Below are positions 48,595 through 61,358 of a DNA stretch of 64,000 nucleotides, in pieces. The notes under the pieces are model-generated. The model saw only the letters and a list, made by a program, of their open reading frames with translations, searched no databases and was not told where the DNA came from. The translations under genes were made by a program, and so were the position numbers. This DNA is from Prochilodus magdalenae. Its lineage: Eukaryota; Chordata; Actinopteri; Characiformes; Prochilodontidae. Location: assembly GCA_024036415.1 (NCBI GenBank), contig JAMWET010001300.1:1543501-1607500 (forward strand), in the 5' to 3' direction. Position 1 is the first letter of the stretch. Every line of letters begins with the position of its first letter.

Positions 48595-50367
48595 ATGACT
48601 GCCTCCAACTCCAGCAGTGGACCAGAGAAGAACTTTAACGCCAAGGAGGAACGGAAGGTAAAGTTAGCCTGATGGACCTGTTGCATGGTGGAATAGTTGT
48701 GTCAGGGCTGATATCACGCTGTCTAATGGGTATTAACTCGTGTGCTACTCATCCTACACGCTTCTTAGCTTCGGAAACCCCTGATCGAGAAGAGACGCAG
48801 GGAACGCATCAACTCCAGCCTAGAGCAGCTCAAGGGGATTATGGTGGATGCCTATAACTTGGATGTGAGTGGTCTCAAACCAGCATGCACACGCACTAAG
48901 CCCTATTGTTCATTGGTTTGTATGTGCTATAATATAGCATGACACTTTCAGGTTTGCAAAATCTGTCTTCCCTTCTTGTATTTTCTCAACAAGCAATCCA
49001 AGCTGGAGAAGGCTGATGTTCTTGAGATAACTGTGCAACACATGGAGGGTCTTCAGAGGGGCCATGGACCAGGTAGGTGACTTTGGAGCTGCTATGCTAG
49101 CAGGAGTTTTGAGAAGTTTGTATGTCTGGTTCATTGCATGGTTATAATGTTCTGTAATGCACAAATGAGTAATGTTCTCACTGTAATAGTACTGGGCCCA
49201 TTTTAACCACTTCTTTTAAAGCAGAATTGTATTTATTTTTATTTTATTTGACCACTTATGCATTTTGAGATTCTGAGATTCACAAATGTTTTCTTGCTTA
49301 GTATGTCTTTGGTGTCCAAAGAAAATATCTCCAAAATGGTAACTTTACAGGAGAGGGCAAAAACCTAATTTAACTTTGATGTGAGACAATAGAACCTGAC
49401 TTTTTTTCAAGCAGTATTGGGGCGTTTCTGTCCGTCCATTCACCATGACATTTTAACGCCATATAAACAGCAGCTGCTGTGTTCACATGGTGCATAAAAG
49501 TAAAAATAAAAAAAAATTCATTGGACAGCAACGATATGCTCTTTAAGAGTAGGTGCAAATGATTCAGCAGTTTAAGAACGTGTCATGAATCAAACACAGA
49601 CTTATTCTTAGAACATTTCTCAATTACAAATTTAGGAAAACACTTACAAAGCTAGTGATGTGTGATGCCCGTTGTTCCTAACTTTCATATGCCGAAAGAC
49701 TACTTTCAACTGATGCTGTAAATCTTTGTCATTTTACTGTAAAACTGAGTTTTGCTACATGAGTTTTTTACCGAACCATCCACATGGCAGTTCTTTGAGG
49801 AACCAAAAGTGGTTTAATCCAAAGAAGCCTTTATAGAATGTAATTCCACCATTTTTCTTCCTTGTTTTTTTTGCAGTTGGAAACCAAGGGCCCAGCGTGG
49901 CCTTTGAATCGCGCCAGCGTTACAGCAGTGGCTACATCCAGTGCATGCATGAGGTGCACAATTTGCTCCTAAACTGCCCTGGCATGGACAAAACCCTGGG
50001 GGCCCGTCTATTGAACCACCTGCTAAAGTCTCTGCCCCAGATCAGCGGCGAGAGCAGTGCCAGCGTTGGCTCTGCAACCCCTAGCAGCACAATCCCCACC
50101 TCCCCTACCCAGTCGCCTCTTTCTCTGTCCTCCTTTCAACCCCGCCCTCTCCACCTACACACCCCTCCCTCCCCCGTGACCCCTCCCTCACCCAGTAGCC
50201 CTCACTGCTCTCCCAGCGTGCTCTTGCCGAGAGAGGGGGCTGGCGTCAGGCCCCGGGAGCAGTCATCCCCACCCAGGTCGCCTTCCCCCAACCCCCAGCC
50301 TCCAGCACAAGCAGCCCTTCCCCCATTCTTCCCAGGAGGCGACCCCTCTATGTGGAGACCATGGTGA
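48595..50367 (+). CDS. Her8/Hes6-type bHLH-Orange transcriptional repressor, four exons
   Basis: Hairy/E(spl)-type repressors bind N- or E-box DNA as dimers and recruit Groucho/TLE through WRPW, acting in neurogenesis and somitogenesis. Coding exons are 48595-48657, 48769-48864, 48994-49072 and 49877-50367, with consistent phases and 242 aa. The bHLH domain spans about residues 22-77: the basic region LRKPLIEKRRRERINSSLEQ has the family's proline, and helix 2 reads SKLEKADVLEITVQHM. The Orange domain (about 92-132) contains RYSSGYIQCMHEVHNLLLNC. A Ser/Pro-rich linker precedes the C-terminal WRPW at 239-242. The LKGIMVDAYNLDQSKLEKAD loop fits the fish Her8 (her8a/her8.2) group rather than Hes1-type proteins. 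The exact paralogue is not decided. MITE copy C lies in the third intron. Confidence 0.94.
49302..49536. mobile_element. MITE copy C, in her8-like intron 3
   Basis: It has the same orientation as copy A. The left end is TATGTCTTTGGTGTCCAAAG, then TCTCCAAAATGGTAACTTTA and CAGGAGAGGGCAAAAACCTA; the right end is TTCATTGGACAGCAACGATA. The left terminus is more mutated than the right. About 235 bp, non-coding. Confidence 0.82.
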
Positions 50368-51437
50368 GAGAGCCTAACCCTCCCCCGAATTCCCTCACCC
50401 GCCCCCTGCTTCCACTGTTCTCTAATAGTGTCCATTACATCCTCATCTCCTGGGATGTTTGAGTGCTGGGACTTTTCATTCAGAGAGCACAAGGGGTCAC
50501 CAGTATAATAGTAGGTCTCCAAGCCCCCTGGGGGTTTTGTGGCATCGCCCGAAGCACTGTTCTGTGTGCCTGATTTATTGTGGTGGGTGCTTGTTTGAAG
50601 ATTTAAAAAACAAAAGGGAGCCACCACCTTGGTTGCTCATGCAGATACGAGCACCTAAAAGAGTTTACGCTCTCGCTTAGAAATCCATTTCTCTGTGCAT
50701 GCTACTCTCTTGTAGAACATAATTTCTGTTTTCTTGTCTCTTATGTTTCCTTTTTTCTTATATCAAGGATTAGTGTGGCCTTTTGCATTTTATACTATGC
50801 ATATTATGCATGTAGGGTAGGCTTTGTGTATAACAGACATGTTTATCTCCTTCAGCATAAAACTAAACAGTACTCGCTGATCCGCAGTGACGCAGAGCAG
50901 AAGAAGAAAATGGAGGAGATGTGTTTTAAAGAACTTCATCCTTGTATATTACAAGAAAAGCGTGAAACTGGTACCTCATATTGAAGCAGCAGAAACGGAG
51001 TGTCTTCTTTATTATGTTGAGAATCATCGTAAGTTCTTTTTGTCCTGTCAAGCCAGCGAAATGTTGAAGAAGATGGTGATGGTTTTGGTGAATGAAAGGT
51101 CTTTTATGAGACTGATGCCGAGATGGGTTTATTGTGGTGTGATGATAAGTAACTAAACTGGAAATGATCATTGTAGTCCCTTTTACTGTTCCTGTCTGCT
51201 AGCTTTATGTATAAAGATGACTTTGTTTTTCAGTCATAACTGGGTCAAGAGTCGTTCTTTATCAGTGTTACTTTTTGTGGTTGCGTTTGGTTGAAATGGT
51301 TACAGGTGACCACAAGATGGCCTACTCTGAGCGATGCCCAAAACAGTCTCAGACCAAGGGGTGCTTCCACCTACTGGTCAAGAGTAGAACTTCTCAGCCT
51401 ACAAAGTGGAAAGGCTATTCATAGGTCAGGCATGGTG
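50368..51437 (+). other. her8-like 3' UTR and downstream DNA
   Basis: Sequence after the WRPW stop. No further coding exon supported. Small frames at 50775-51156 are without motif or splice support. Confidence 0.4.
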
Positions 51438-51445
51438 ATCTATAG

Positions 51446-51627
51446 CAGTGTCTCTCAAGCCTGGTCCTGGAGGCACCCTGCCCTGTACATTTGAGTTTTT
51501 TTTTTTTTTTTGCTCCCAGCACATCTGATTCAGTTCAAGCCGTTTCAGAGTTGCAGGGGTTGGTAAAGGAGGGAATCCACTGATGTGCAGGACAGGGTGC
51601 CTTCTGGAACAGGGTTGAGAAACACTG
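51446..51627. mobile_element. Small hAT-type nonautonomous element with 8-bp target duplication
   Basis: The 182-bp element starts CAGTGTCTCTCAAGCCTGGT and ends ACAGGGTTGAGAAACACTG, imperfect inverted ends. ATCTATAG flanks it directly on both sides (51438-51445 and 51628-51635), a perfect 8-bp duplication as made by hAT transposases. Inner arms also pair, with ACCCTGCCCTGTACAT on the left against GTGCAGGACAGGGTGCC on the right. It resembles a repeat common in fish that starts CAGTGTTTCTCAA. Confidence 0.9.
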
Positions 51628-51635
51628 ATCTATAG

Positions 51636-52559
51636 TCTTGGATTACATGGTAATGGGTGGGTATTAAGTTACTCACCCTGTGTTGCCTACTACCCTAACA
51701 CAAAAGAAGTAGACATCAAGCTAAGCTCTGATAAATAATGACTGTGTTGGACTAATGATGTACAAGTTGTAATTTCTTCAATATTTATATCTATCATTTA
51801 AAGAAATGATCTGATTCATAGCCAGGTGGAACATTACTTACATAAACAAAGCAGTGTTTGTACAGCATATAGCAGAAAATTCTCTAATATATAATAATAA
51901 ATATATTAAAAATATATATGTAAATATATAAAAAAAAAATATTTCTTACATATGCTAAGAAAGTTATTAGATACTACAAAGAAACTATATATGTTGATTT
52001 GATGTTATAGGTAACATGTATGTATGTAAACCAGTGTAACAAAACAAAAGCCCTGGGGAAAAAATCTCCAGTAAGCCTTTAGGTGTCACTTTGTGAAAAC
52101 AGCTATGTTGTTTTTAAATGGAAATATCTCGTTTTATGTGTTTCTTTTTTTTTTGATAAATAAGGAAAGAATATCAGGGCTTGTATTCATGTATATAATA
52201 ATAATTAAAGCGTATTGTACATATTAAATAATCCAAGGCTTTAAAAATCTAAATGTTAAATAATGTATGTTAGATTTTTTGAAGCTATCTTTTCAATTTA
52301 CTGCTTTTCCACCACAGTCATATTCACATTGCATGCAGCAGCTTCCCAATTTATTCCTAAAGGGGGTGTTCTGTACATTTCTGCATGTGTGTCATTAATG
52401 CACTATTCTAGAGTTGTTTATAGTATTGATGAAATAACCATGTGTTTTAAGTGTTTGAAGTTTCTAAAACTACTTCACTGTAAAATACTACATAACAATA
52501 TTGCATAAATAGTGTTTTATACCTGATACAGCTGAAAAAACAAACCAGTGAACCCTTAC
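51636..52559. other. AT-rich intergenic stretch
   Basis: No gene or element recognised; AT-rich simple stretches at 51885-51945. Confidence 0.4.
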
Positions 52560-53260
52560 CTGGACCACCTGAATTAAAAGAAATTAGACCTAGAAAAAGT
52601 AAGTGAATTTTTAAATGTAGTAACCTGTAGACTCTCTTTTTGGAGTGAGTGAGCCTCAGTTCATCATTATTTGTATCACAGTCCTCTTCATGTCATACCA
52701 GAGCATCTAGATAGGGTTAAAGTTAACCTACACGGGGTTAACAGCCTGGCCATTCCAAAGCACAAATCTTTTTAATGCATTCTTTAGTGGATTTACTTCT
52801 GTGTTTTGGGTCACTGTCTTCATGTTGCATCATCCCAAGTCCATTCAGCTTAAGGCCTCTGCCCTTACAGTGTGCTGTGTTTTGTTACACCTTTAAATTA
52901 AGTGATTGTTTAATGACTGCAACCCACAGTTGGTATGAGGCTTTGGTCCTGGTATGCAGCATCTTTCGACCTCTAAAGTAGACACTGTCATTGTTCCATG
53001 AACACTATACACTATTCACTATATTCATTCAGGGTAAACACAAGGACAATGGAGTCTTTCTGGATTTTTATTCAGGATTTCTACTTATTTCAGGATTGCC
53101 TGTTGTGTCCACTCATGGGGAAAGTAGCAGCAGGCATGAATTATCTCCATTTAAAGACAATTTGTTTAACCATGGGCTGATGCACACCCAAATCTTTAGC
53201 AATGCATTTGTGGCCTTTTCCAGCTTCCTATGTCACATAAATCTGCCATGATGTAAAGAA
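52560..53260 (-). mobile_element. Tc1-like transposon relic, antisense
   Basis: Plus-strand phrases are the antisense of a Tc1-type transposase. TTTTGGGTCACTGTCTTCAT with GTTGCATCATCCCAAG lies at about 52804. TGGGCTGATGCACACCCAAA with GCAATGCATTTGTGGCC, from the antisense of the N-terminal helix-turn-helix region, lies at about 53175-53215. Heavily mutated; ends not seen. Confidence 0.55.
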
Positions 53261-55428
53261 AACTGATTTTGTTCAGAGGAGGCAGCAAGAGAAAAAAGGA
53301 GGTGCGTTTGTGGAAAACACATCCGAGTTCAGATGACGAAACTCCTTTGGTGATGCAGAAAGGTACACTTACCTGGTTGCATTAACATTTGTGTTTATAG
53401 AAACGCATCTTCTTGCTCCCAATGATTCCCCCTGCCCCCCTCCATTTGGTATCGACTCAGCTCATTTGGAACCTCGATGGAGGTGATGCCAGAATTGTAC
53501 CTGGTACCGGATGCCGTAAGTTTGGTCTGTAGGGTCAGGGTGGTGCAATGCAGTGGAAGAGTGACTTGTGACACGTCTTCTGGAAGCTGTTCGCATGGTG
53601 GCATGTTCATAGATTTGTCAGTAACCAGGTTTTGTGGGCTGTATTTATTGAATGGGCACCTCTGATACTTCTAAACTCACCTCTTTAATTAAAAAAATGC
53701 TAATTTGCTAATTAGCTCCTGAGGACGTCATTTGGGTCTGAAGTGTTGAGAGAATTAAAATGTATTCTGTTACAGATGACTGATTACCGAATCTAATAGA
53801 TCACTATATTAAATAAATGTAATCTGATTACTTGTCTTTGTAATGTACACAAAGAAAGAAAATAGATTCTCTTTAACTGCAAATAATAAAACTGCACTGC
53901 TTTATGAAGCAGGGTGATTATAGGTGCTTTAAACATTGTGGCTTATACAAACAGTTACTGGTATAACATTTAGGAGGATTAGATATCTATGCTCCTAAGC
54001 ATAACTTTAGGCATTAAGGAGGGATTGTGTGAAGGATAAAAAGGACACAGAGACAAAAGCTCAAATGTTGTTTGTCATGCTAAACTCAAAAGATCAAATG
54101 GTAGAACTCTTCTTTTGAGACTCGTCAACAATAATCCTAGTGAGAGGCCATTCTAAAATCAGATCTGGCTGGCCATCACAGTGGTAAACTAAATAGTTTA
54201 AAGAGTCATTCATTTCAAATACTACGTAGGAGCTAATCGTCTCAGTTACAAATGAAGATATTTGCCCTCCATGTCCATTTTGTTCATGAGCTTTGGCCCA
54301 GAGAAAGGGGGCGGCGTTTCTGGATCGCGTGGACGTATGGCTTCTTCTATCCATGATACAGATTTAACTTGCATTAGTGAACTGCACAGTGAACTGTGGT
54401 CACAGACATGATTTCTGGAAGTGTTCCTCAGTGTTCCTGAACCCATGCAGTGATTTCCAGTACAGAATCATGCCTGTTTAATGCAGTGCCGCCTGAGAGC
54501 TTAATAATCACAAGCCTTTAATACTGACCGTCGGCCCTTTAACCCTTGTGTACAGGGCTTTCTCCGGGTTCTCGGACTCTTTTGATGATATTCATCTTCA
54601 CAGTTTTTTGTTGAGGAACATTTTCCTAAAATTTTTCCATTTTTTTTAGTTTTTCACAGATTGATGAACCTCTGTCCATCTTGCTTCTGAAACACTCTGC
54701 CTCCCTAAAATGCTCTGTTATACCCAGTCATGTGACTTAGTTGTAAAATGCTCCTCCAGCTATTTTCTATTAGCACCGTTTACTTTTTCAGGATTTTGTT
54801 TCTCCTTTCCCAACTCTTTTGAGATGAGTTGCTGCCAACAAGCTCTAAAGGTGTTAAAAAATTCCATGAAATGGTAAAACGTCTCACCTTCAACATATAA
54901 TATGTGTTCTGTGTTCTATTGTGAACAAAATATTGATCAGCATTACTGCATTCTGCCTTTTGTTTACATTTTTCACAACTTTTTTGGTATTTGGGTTGCC
55001 ATGTAGGGTGTTGTGTAGCAAAGTGATACCCAAAGACTATAAAATCTCATAAGGCACTTATTTTAAATAAAATGGTTGTAAATATAATAGAGCCATTGCT
55101 ACTCCTGCCTCCCATTACCACCACTGTAAAGACATAAGAGATTTGTAAGTTTCTCTACAAAAAACTTCACCATACATATTAAATATGTCTAGAAATATTA
55201 GCTACTAAAAAGGACCATGGAATTCTTTTTGGTAAAACGTTCACAAACAGCTACACTCACAGCTATATAACCATCAGCTAAATTAATCCAGCCCTATGAT
55301 GGACTGTTGGCCTGTTCAGGGTGTTTCCGGACATTGTCTTATTCCAGAGGGTTAAGTGGATATATATATATGTAGATGTAGATAAATAAACACTGAAATG
55401 CCATTATAGACAATGTCTATTATGCTAA

Positions 55429-55433
<5 letters not shown>
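53261..55433. other. Intergenic stretch
   Basis: No supported gene. A minus-strand frame at 54094-54354 has a coding-like look (SSYVVFEMNDSLNYLVYHCD) but no recognised family or splice context. Confidence 0.35.

Positions 55434-55506
<73 letters not shown>
55434..55506. repeat. (AT)n microsatellite
   Basis: About 36 uninterrupted AT units. Confidence 0.97.
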
Positions 55507-55511
<5 letters not shown>

Positions 55512-57716
55512 CAGTTATTTCACACCAGAGTTTAATTCAGTCTGCTGTAATCTAATTCAAATAGCTGTAAATACAGTTTACACTAATACCCACTGTAAGT
55601 GGTAGTTAAACTCTGACATGTTTTTTTCCAGATGCTACAATGACCTGAGACGTGATGTCTGGGCGTGCCTGAAAATAGGCCAGCGTAAGCACTTATGAAA
55701 CGTGAATGTTTAGACCAGGAGCCGTTTAGGACAAGGCCCCTGTGCAATATGATACATGAGCCTATTTAGCACTTTTAACATGAGATTCATACACATGTTT
55801 ATCATTAAACCAGGAACAGATTCAGACTTCACGAGTTGTTGGTTTCACATCAAAATTATATTACATATAATTATATATTCATTATATTAATTATTTATTT
55901 TCATTAAAATAATTTCATAATTTAATAATGAAATAATTTAATAATTTAATTGCCTAATTTCATAATTTCATGATGGTTGGACCACTTGAATGACCCAAAA
56001 TGAGATTTTGGAATGACTTTATTTATTTGTGTCTTTGTGACTATTTGGACTATACTCTCTCTGTGTAAGTATAAAATAACCACAGTAACAGGCTGCAGTA
56101 ATACTCACAGACAGGCTTTGAGTTTAAATCTTTACTGAAGGAGTCAGCATTGTTAACAGAGCATACAGTATAAAGAAAACATTACCTGAATGTCTCTTAC
56201 GACCACACATCTATATTTAATCAAGAGATCTGTCATAAAACACAGATCATAATCACTGTTAGCAATGTTAACATAACGTTCAAATCTCACACACTACTGG
56301 AAATTAGCATTGCCTTTACAAACGACAAATTATTATTCTTTATTGTATTTATTCTGCACATTCACATTTATTATATGTGTAACATTTGAAGAATATGCTA
56401 TTTAATCACAGAGAAATCAGACATTTCCTCCTGTGCCATAAAATGCTCAACACTTCTTCTGCTCTTTCTAATAGACTATCATCATAGTCTTTCAACTGAT
56501 TTCATCCACCCTTTCATGCTTTGCGCTTGTAGTGTAAACAGCATTGTTGATAAGCCACAGGAGCTAGTCCTTGATAATTCACAGGATGTCATACTATGCT
56601 TGTTAATCTGTACTAGTATTTTGATATGAAAACACTTGTGGTGGACTGTCCAGGGAGTTTTCTCCCTTCTGCCTAATGAGGATCCAGCACCCCTGTAAGC
56701 CAGAAGTATCTTTAAAATATTGTCCAGGCAAAGTGTGTCGCTAGAGGTTCATGGATAGAGCTCTTCAACTGTATGATGAAGGACATGGGCCCCCAAAATA
56801 ATTTTATTAATGAACCAAATTGTCTGTTCACTGTGGAATTTTACAAAAGAAACAAGAAACCTTTTGGTCTAACTGGCCCACACGGCCAGACGGACGGAAT
56901 GACTTTAACAGTGTATCCATACGCTTACAGCAAGCGCAGATCCAGTAAATGTGCTGAATTCAGGCAAGGCTGTCCTCTCTCTCCTGAGTATATAATTATA
57001 CATCAGTTCAGGTCAGTTGGTCCTATCAGAAAGAGTGTAATTCTGCTCTGCGGGCATGTTTAATATCTCAGTTAAGTTGTAGCTGAAAGCTTAAAAACAC
57101 TCCCTCACATTCATTCCCCTTCAGCTTTTATCTTCCTCTCCTCCTATCTTTAGTAAGAGTGACATATTGTCTCTATAATAGCTCACTGAAATAATAGGAG
57201 ATCATTGTGTTTTCAGGTGATAAAATCTTTTTATCTGATTGACTATCAATAGAAGAGCTGAGACTTTCAAAAGAGCTGACGACTTCCATCTGACCTTTGA
57301 CCTAACTTACTGTAAACAGCTAAATGTGGCAAATACTGATGTCACTGTTTTTGAATACTGAAGAGAGATATAAAAGCAATGAACAACAAGGGGCGGTCCA
57401 TAACATTAAACTAAGCTCACCACACAAAAAATTAGTCACCGATCGCTGAAACTTACCTAACTCCATGAGCATGAATAACAGCTGTGATTTAATTTGGCAT
57501 GGACTGGACACGTTTTTAGGTGGAGGCAACATCAGTGTTCAGTCACTCATCAAAGGTTTGTGCAGTTGGGGCAGATAGCCCTGAGCAGAATTCCTGTTGA
57601 CTGAGTTTGGTACATCTACAAATTCAGCTGCTTCCTTCACACTATGGCCTTTGGCACGACACTCCTTTTTACCTATTATTAACATTTGCTTTGGCCCCTT
57701 TTTACACACATGGAAC
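55507..57716. other. AT-rich intergenic stretch
   Basis: A patch near 55850-55975 is rich in AATTATT, TAATTT and ATAATTT repeats. No gene recognised. Confidence 0.4.
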
Positions 57717-57816
57717 GGTACAGTGCAGTGAATGTCTCAGAATGTCTCAGAATGACGGGATTCTGAGACATTCACTGCACTGTACCACCTCTTCTCAATC
57801 TCAGAATCCCGTCATT
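57717..57816. repeat. Perfect 27-bp inverted repeat with nested competing hairpin
   Basis: 57717-57743 (starting GGTACAGTGCAGTGAATGTC) is the exact reverse complement of 57760-57786, with a 16-base spacer. The spacer region AATGACGGGATTCTGA (57751-57766) is again complementary to TCAGAATCCCGTCATT (57800-57815), so two alternative hairpins compete. TGTCTCAGAA also occurs twice in tandem. It is not part of a recognised transposon. Confidence 0.92.
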
Positions 57817-59149
57817 CACACCCCACAGGTATTTATAGTAAGACAATGTCAGGCCACAATCGTGTAATGTGTGTTACAACAGCCTGAGTGAGAGAGCATT
57901 GCATTGTTATAATGGGCCTTTACTGCTTTGCTCTGTTAATGATCAAGTGGCAGAGGTGTTAAATAATTGTTTCTTTATTTGGATGTATCTTTGCCTCAAA
58001 AACACCCAAAACCATCCCTGATCTATGTAATCTCATTGCTTGAGCCTCTGAGGAGTCAACAGGAACCCGTGAGTCCCCTCGAGTTTCATTGTTCGGAGTT
58101 AGCAGACAGAGAGAAGCTTCCCTATGAATGGATCGTTTGTTCTACTGGAATATTGTATGTGACTGAAACAGATGGAGGATGGGATAACAGCCGGGTAGTG
58201 GACTAAATACAGCAGACAAGGGAGCACTGAGCAACTCCAATTGCTGATGAAGGCTAAATAGATAATGAATAAAAAAATGTGGGTTTTAATGGGAGAGAAA
58301 AGTTTTACTGATTCTCACACATGAATGTACTTTATGAGATTGTCTGTCTTGCCCATTGACTTGTCTGTAGTCTTTATGTTAATGTGTTACCATGTATGAC
58401 GTATTTATTACTTTGGAGTGACTCTGTGAGACTTGTTGTAAGTTTGTCATGGTTTTCTCCATGTGTCTCATTTGGGGAGGATGTTTCTGGATAAGGACTT
58501 GCTTTTGCCAAAATCCATAGTATCATGGGAGTTTAGGTATTATTACTCCTGTACATTAACCTTCTTATGCTCGTTCTGCCACATATTGGCCTTCTTTATA
58601 ACAGTTCTTTACTAGTCATATTTGATGCTTGAAATGTTGGACGATAAGACTTTACCGTCTTCTCTGTATTTATATTTCTATTTGGGTTAATTGTAATTTT
58701 TAATGCTGTGAAAAAAACACTCATTCTATTACAATTTAATACGGTCTAGTTTTACAGATTTACTAACATTTACTACACCTGGGTTTAGTCAAGGGATGTT
58801 TGACCATTCAGGTATAAGAGTAGCCAAATGAAGGAGAAAAACACATCGACTTGAGTGACGCATGACTAGCTTCCTGTTGCACTGCACAGCTTTCGGTTTC
58901 CACCGCTGCGGCATGTCAGCTGGCTAAACAAAAATCAGGTGCTGCAGCTACATTAGGCAGTGACAAGCTATGATGAGGCTCTGAATTTATGGAACATTAA
59001 TGTAAAGTAAAAAGTCAGATCTGTTTTCTGATTTTGGAGCGATAAACTTGGTGCAGATTTCCACACACGGGTCAGACTATAACTTCACTCAACATCATTT
59101 CATTTAAACCACAGTCTGATGGTTGATCATTTGAGATGATTTATATACA
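57817..59149. other. Intergenic stretch
   Basis: No supported gene or mobile element. Short frames here lack motifs. Confidence 0.4.
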
Positions 59150-61028
59150 GATTTGTATACCACTTACTGTACATTATATCACTATAACACTTACTGTACA
59201 TTATATCACTATAACACTTACTGTACACTCTATCACTATAACACTTACTGTACATTATATCACTATAACACTTACTGTACACTCTATCACTATAACACTT
59301 ACTGTACATTATATCACTATATCATTTACTGTAAACTCTATCACTATATCATTTACTGTACACTCTATCACTATATCATTTACTGTACATTATACCACTA
59401 TATCCCTGATTGTATACCGTACCACTATATCACTTACTGTACACTCTATCACTATATCACTTACTGTACACTCTATCACTATATCACTTACTGTATACTG
59501 TACCACTATATCACTTACTGTACACTCTATCACTATATCACTTACTGTACACTCTATCACTATATCACTTACTGTACATTATACCACTATATCCCTGATT
59601 GTATACCATACCACTATATCACTTACTGTACACTCTATCACTATATCACTTACTGTACACTCTATCACTATACCACTTACTGTACACTCTATCACTATAT
59701 CACTTACTGTACACTATATCACTATATCATTTACTGTACATTATACCACTATATCCCTGATTGTATACCATACCACTATATCACTTACTGTACACTCTAT
59801 CACTATATCACTTACTGTACACTCTATCACTATATTACTTACTGTACATTATATCACTATATCACTTACTGTTCATTATATCACTATATCATTCACTGTA
59901 TACCGTATCACTATATCACTTACTGTACATTATATCACTATATCACTTACTGTACACTCTATCACTATATCACTTACTGTACATTATATCACTATATCAC
60001 TTACTGTTCATTATATCACTATATCATTCACTGTATACTGTACCACTATATCACTTACTGTACACTCTATCACTATATCACTTACTGTACATTATATCAC
60101 TATATCATTCACTGTATACTGTACCACTATACCACTTACTGTTCATTATATCACTATATCACTTACTGTTCATTATATCACTATATCATTCACTGTATAC
60201 CGTATCACTATATCACTTACTGTACATTATATCACTATATCACTTACTGTACACTCTATCACTATATCACTTACTGTACATTATATCACTATATCACTTA
60301 CTGTTCATTATATCACTATATCATTCACTGTATACCGTATCACTATATCACTTACTGTACATTATATCACTATATCATTTACTGTATACCGTATCACTAT
60401 ATCACTTACTGTACATTATATCACTATATCATTCACTGTATACTGTACCACTATATCACTTACTGTACACTCTATCACTATATCACTTACTGTACATTAT
60501 ATCACTATATCATTCACTGTATACTGTACCACTATATCACTTACTGTACATTATATCACTATATCATTCACTGTATACTGTACCACTATATCACTTACTG
60601 TACACTCTATCACTATATCACTTACTGTACACTCTATCACTATATTACTTACTGTACATTATATCACTATATCCCTGACTGTACACTGTACCACTATATC
60701 ACTTACTGTACATTATATCACTGTATCACTATATCATTTACTGTATACCGTATCACTATATCACTTACTGTACATTATATCACTATATCACTTACTGTAC
60801 ATTATACCACTATATTACTTACTGTATACTATATCACTATATCACTTACTGTACATTATATCACTATATCACTTACTGTACATTATACCACTATATTACT
60901 TACTGTATACTATATCACTATATCACTTACTGTTTACTGTATCACTATATCACTTACTGTACACTGTACCTCTATATCACTTACTGTACACTCTCTCACC
61001 ATATCACTTACTGTATACTATATCACTA
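59150..61028. repeat. 27-bp minisatellite, about 69 units, 1.9 kb
   Basis: The basic unit is CACTTACTGTACATTATATC followed by ACTATAT (27 bases). Variants in the middle replace ACATTATAT by ACACTCTAT or ATACTGTAC. The length is a multiple of three and no variant makes a stop, so two plus-strand frames stay open for over 600 codons and the third for about 300. These are low-complexity 9-residue repeats, not a protein gene. Units vary but runs of neighbouring variants recur, suggesting block duplication. Confidence 0.97.
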
Positions 61029-61200
61029 TATAAATTAAGTTACTTTAGTTACTATATCATTCAGAAGTACAGATTAAAGGAACACACAGAAGATCACACT
61101 GTCACACGTTTAAACATCTTTTTAAAAAATAAACAGGTTTTACACAATGCGCAGCCATACGTGTTTGTGAACCAACAAAATGTAGATTTACACCCAGAGT

Positions 61201-61358
61201 GACCAATCCTAGCCATGGAAATCTACCACCCTGTAGAGTTCAGATGTGACACACCTGGCTCTAGTATTGAGAGGCCCCTGAATGTTTTCATTATCAGGAG
61301 TGATGGATTAGGGCTGGAGCTAAACTTTGCAGGGAGGTAGATCCCCAGGACTAAGAGT
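61201..61358. mobile_element. Nonautonomous hAT-like foldback repeat
   Basis: The left end ACCAATCCTAGCCATGGAAA with TCTACC is roughly the inverse of the right end GGTAGATCCCCAGGACTAAG. The interior GGATTAGGGCTGGAGCTAAA with TTTGCAGG is a phrase common to a fish repeat of this type. AGAGTG occurs at both borders, so it may be part of a target duplication. No coding capacity. Confidence 0.6.

Noticed and set aside
59136..61202. 688-codon and 626-codon open frames
   Set aside because: They are translations of a 27-bp tandem array; nine-residue low-complexity repeats in three frames at once cannot be a real gene.
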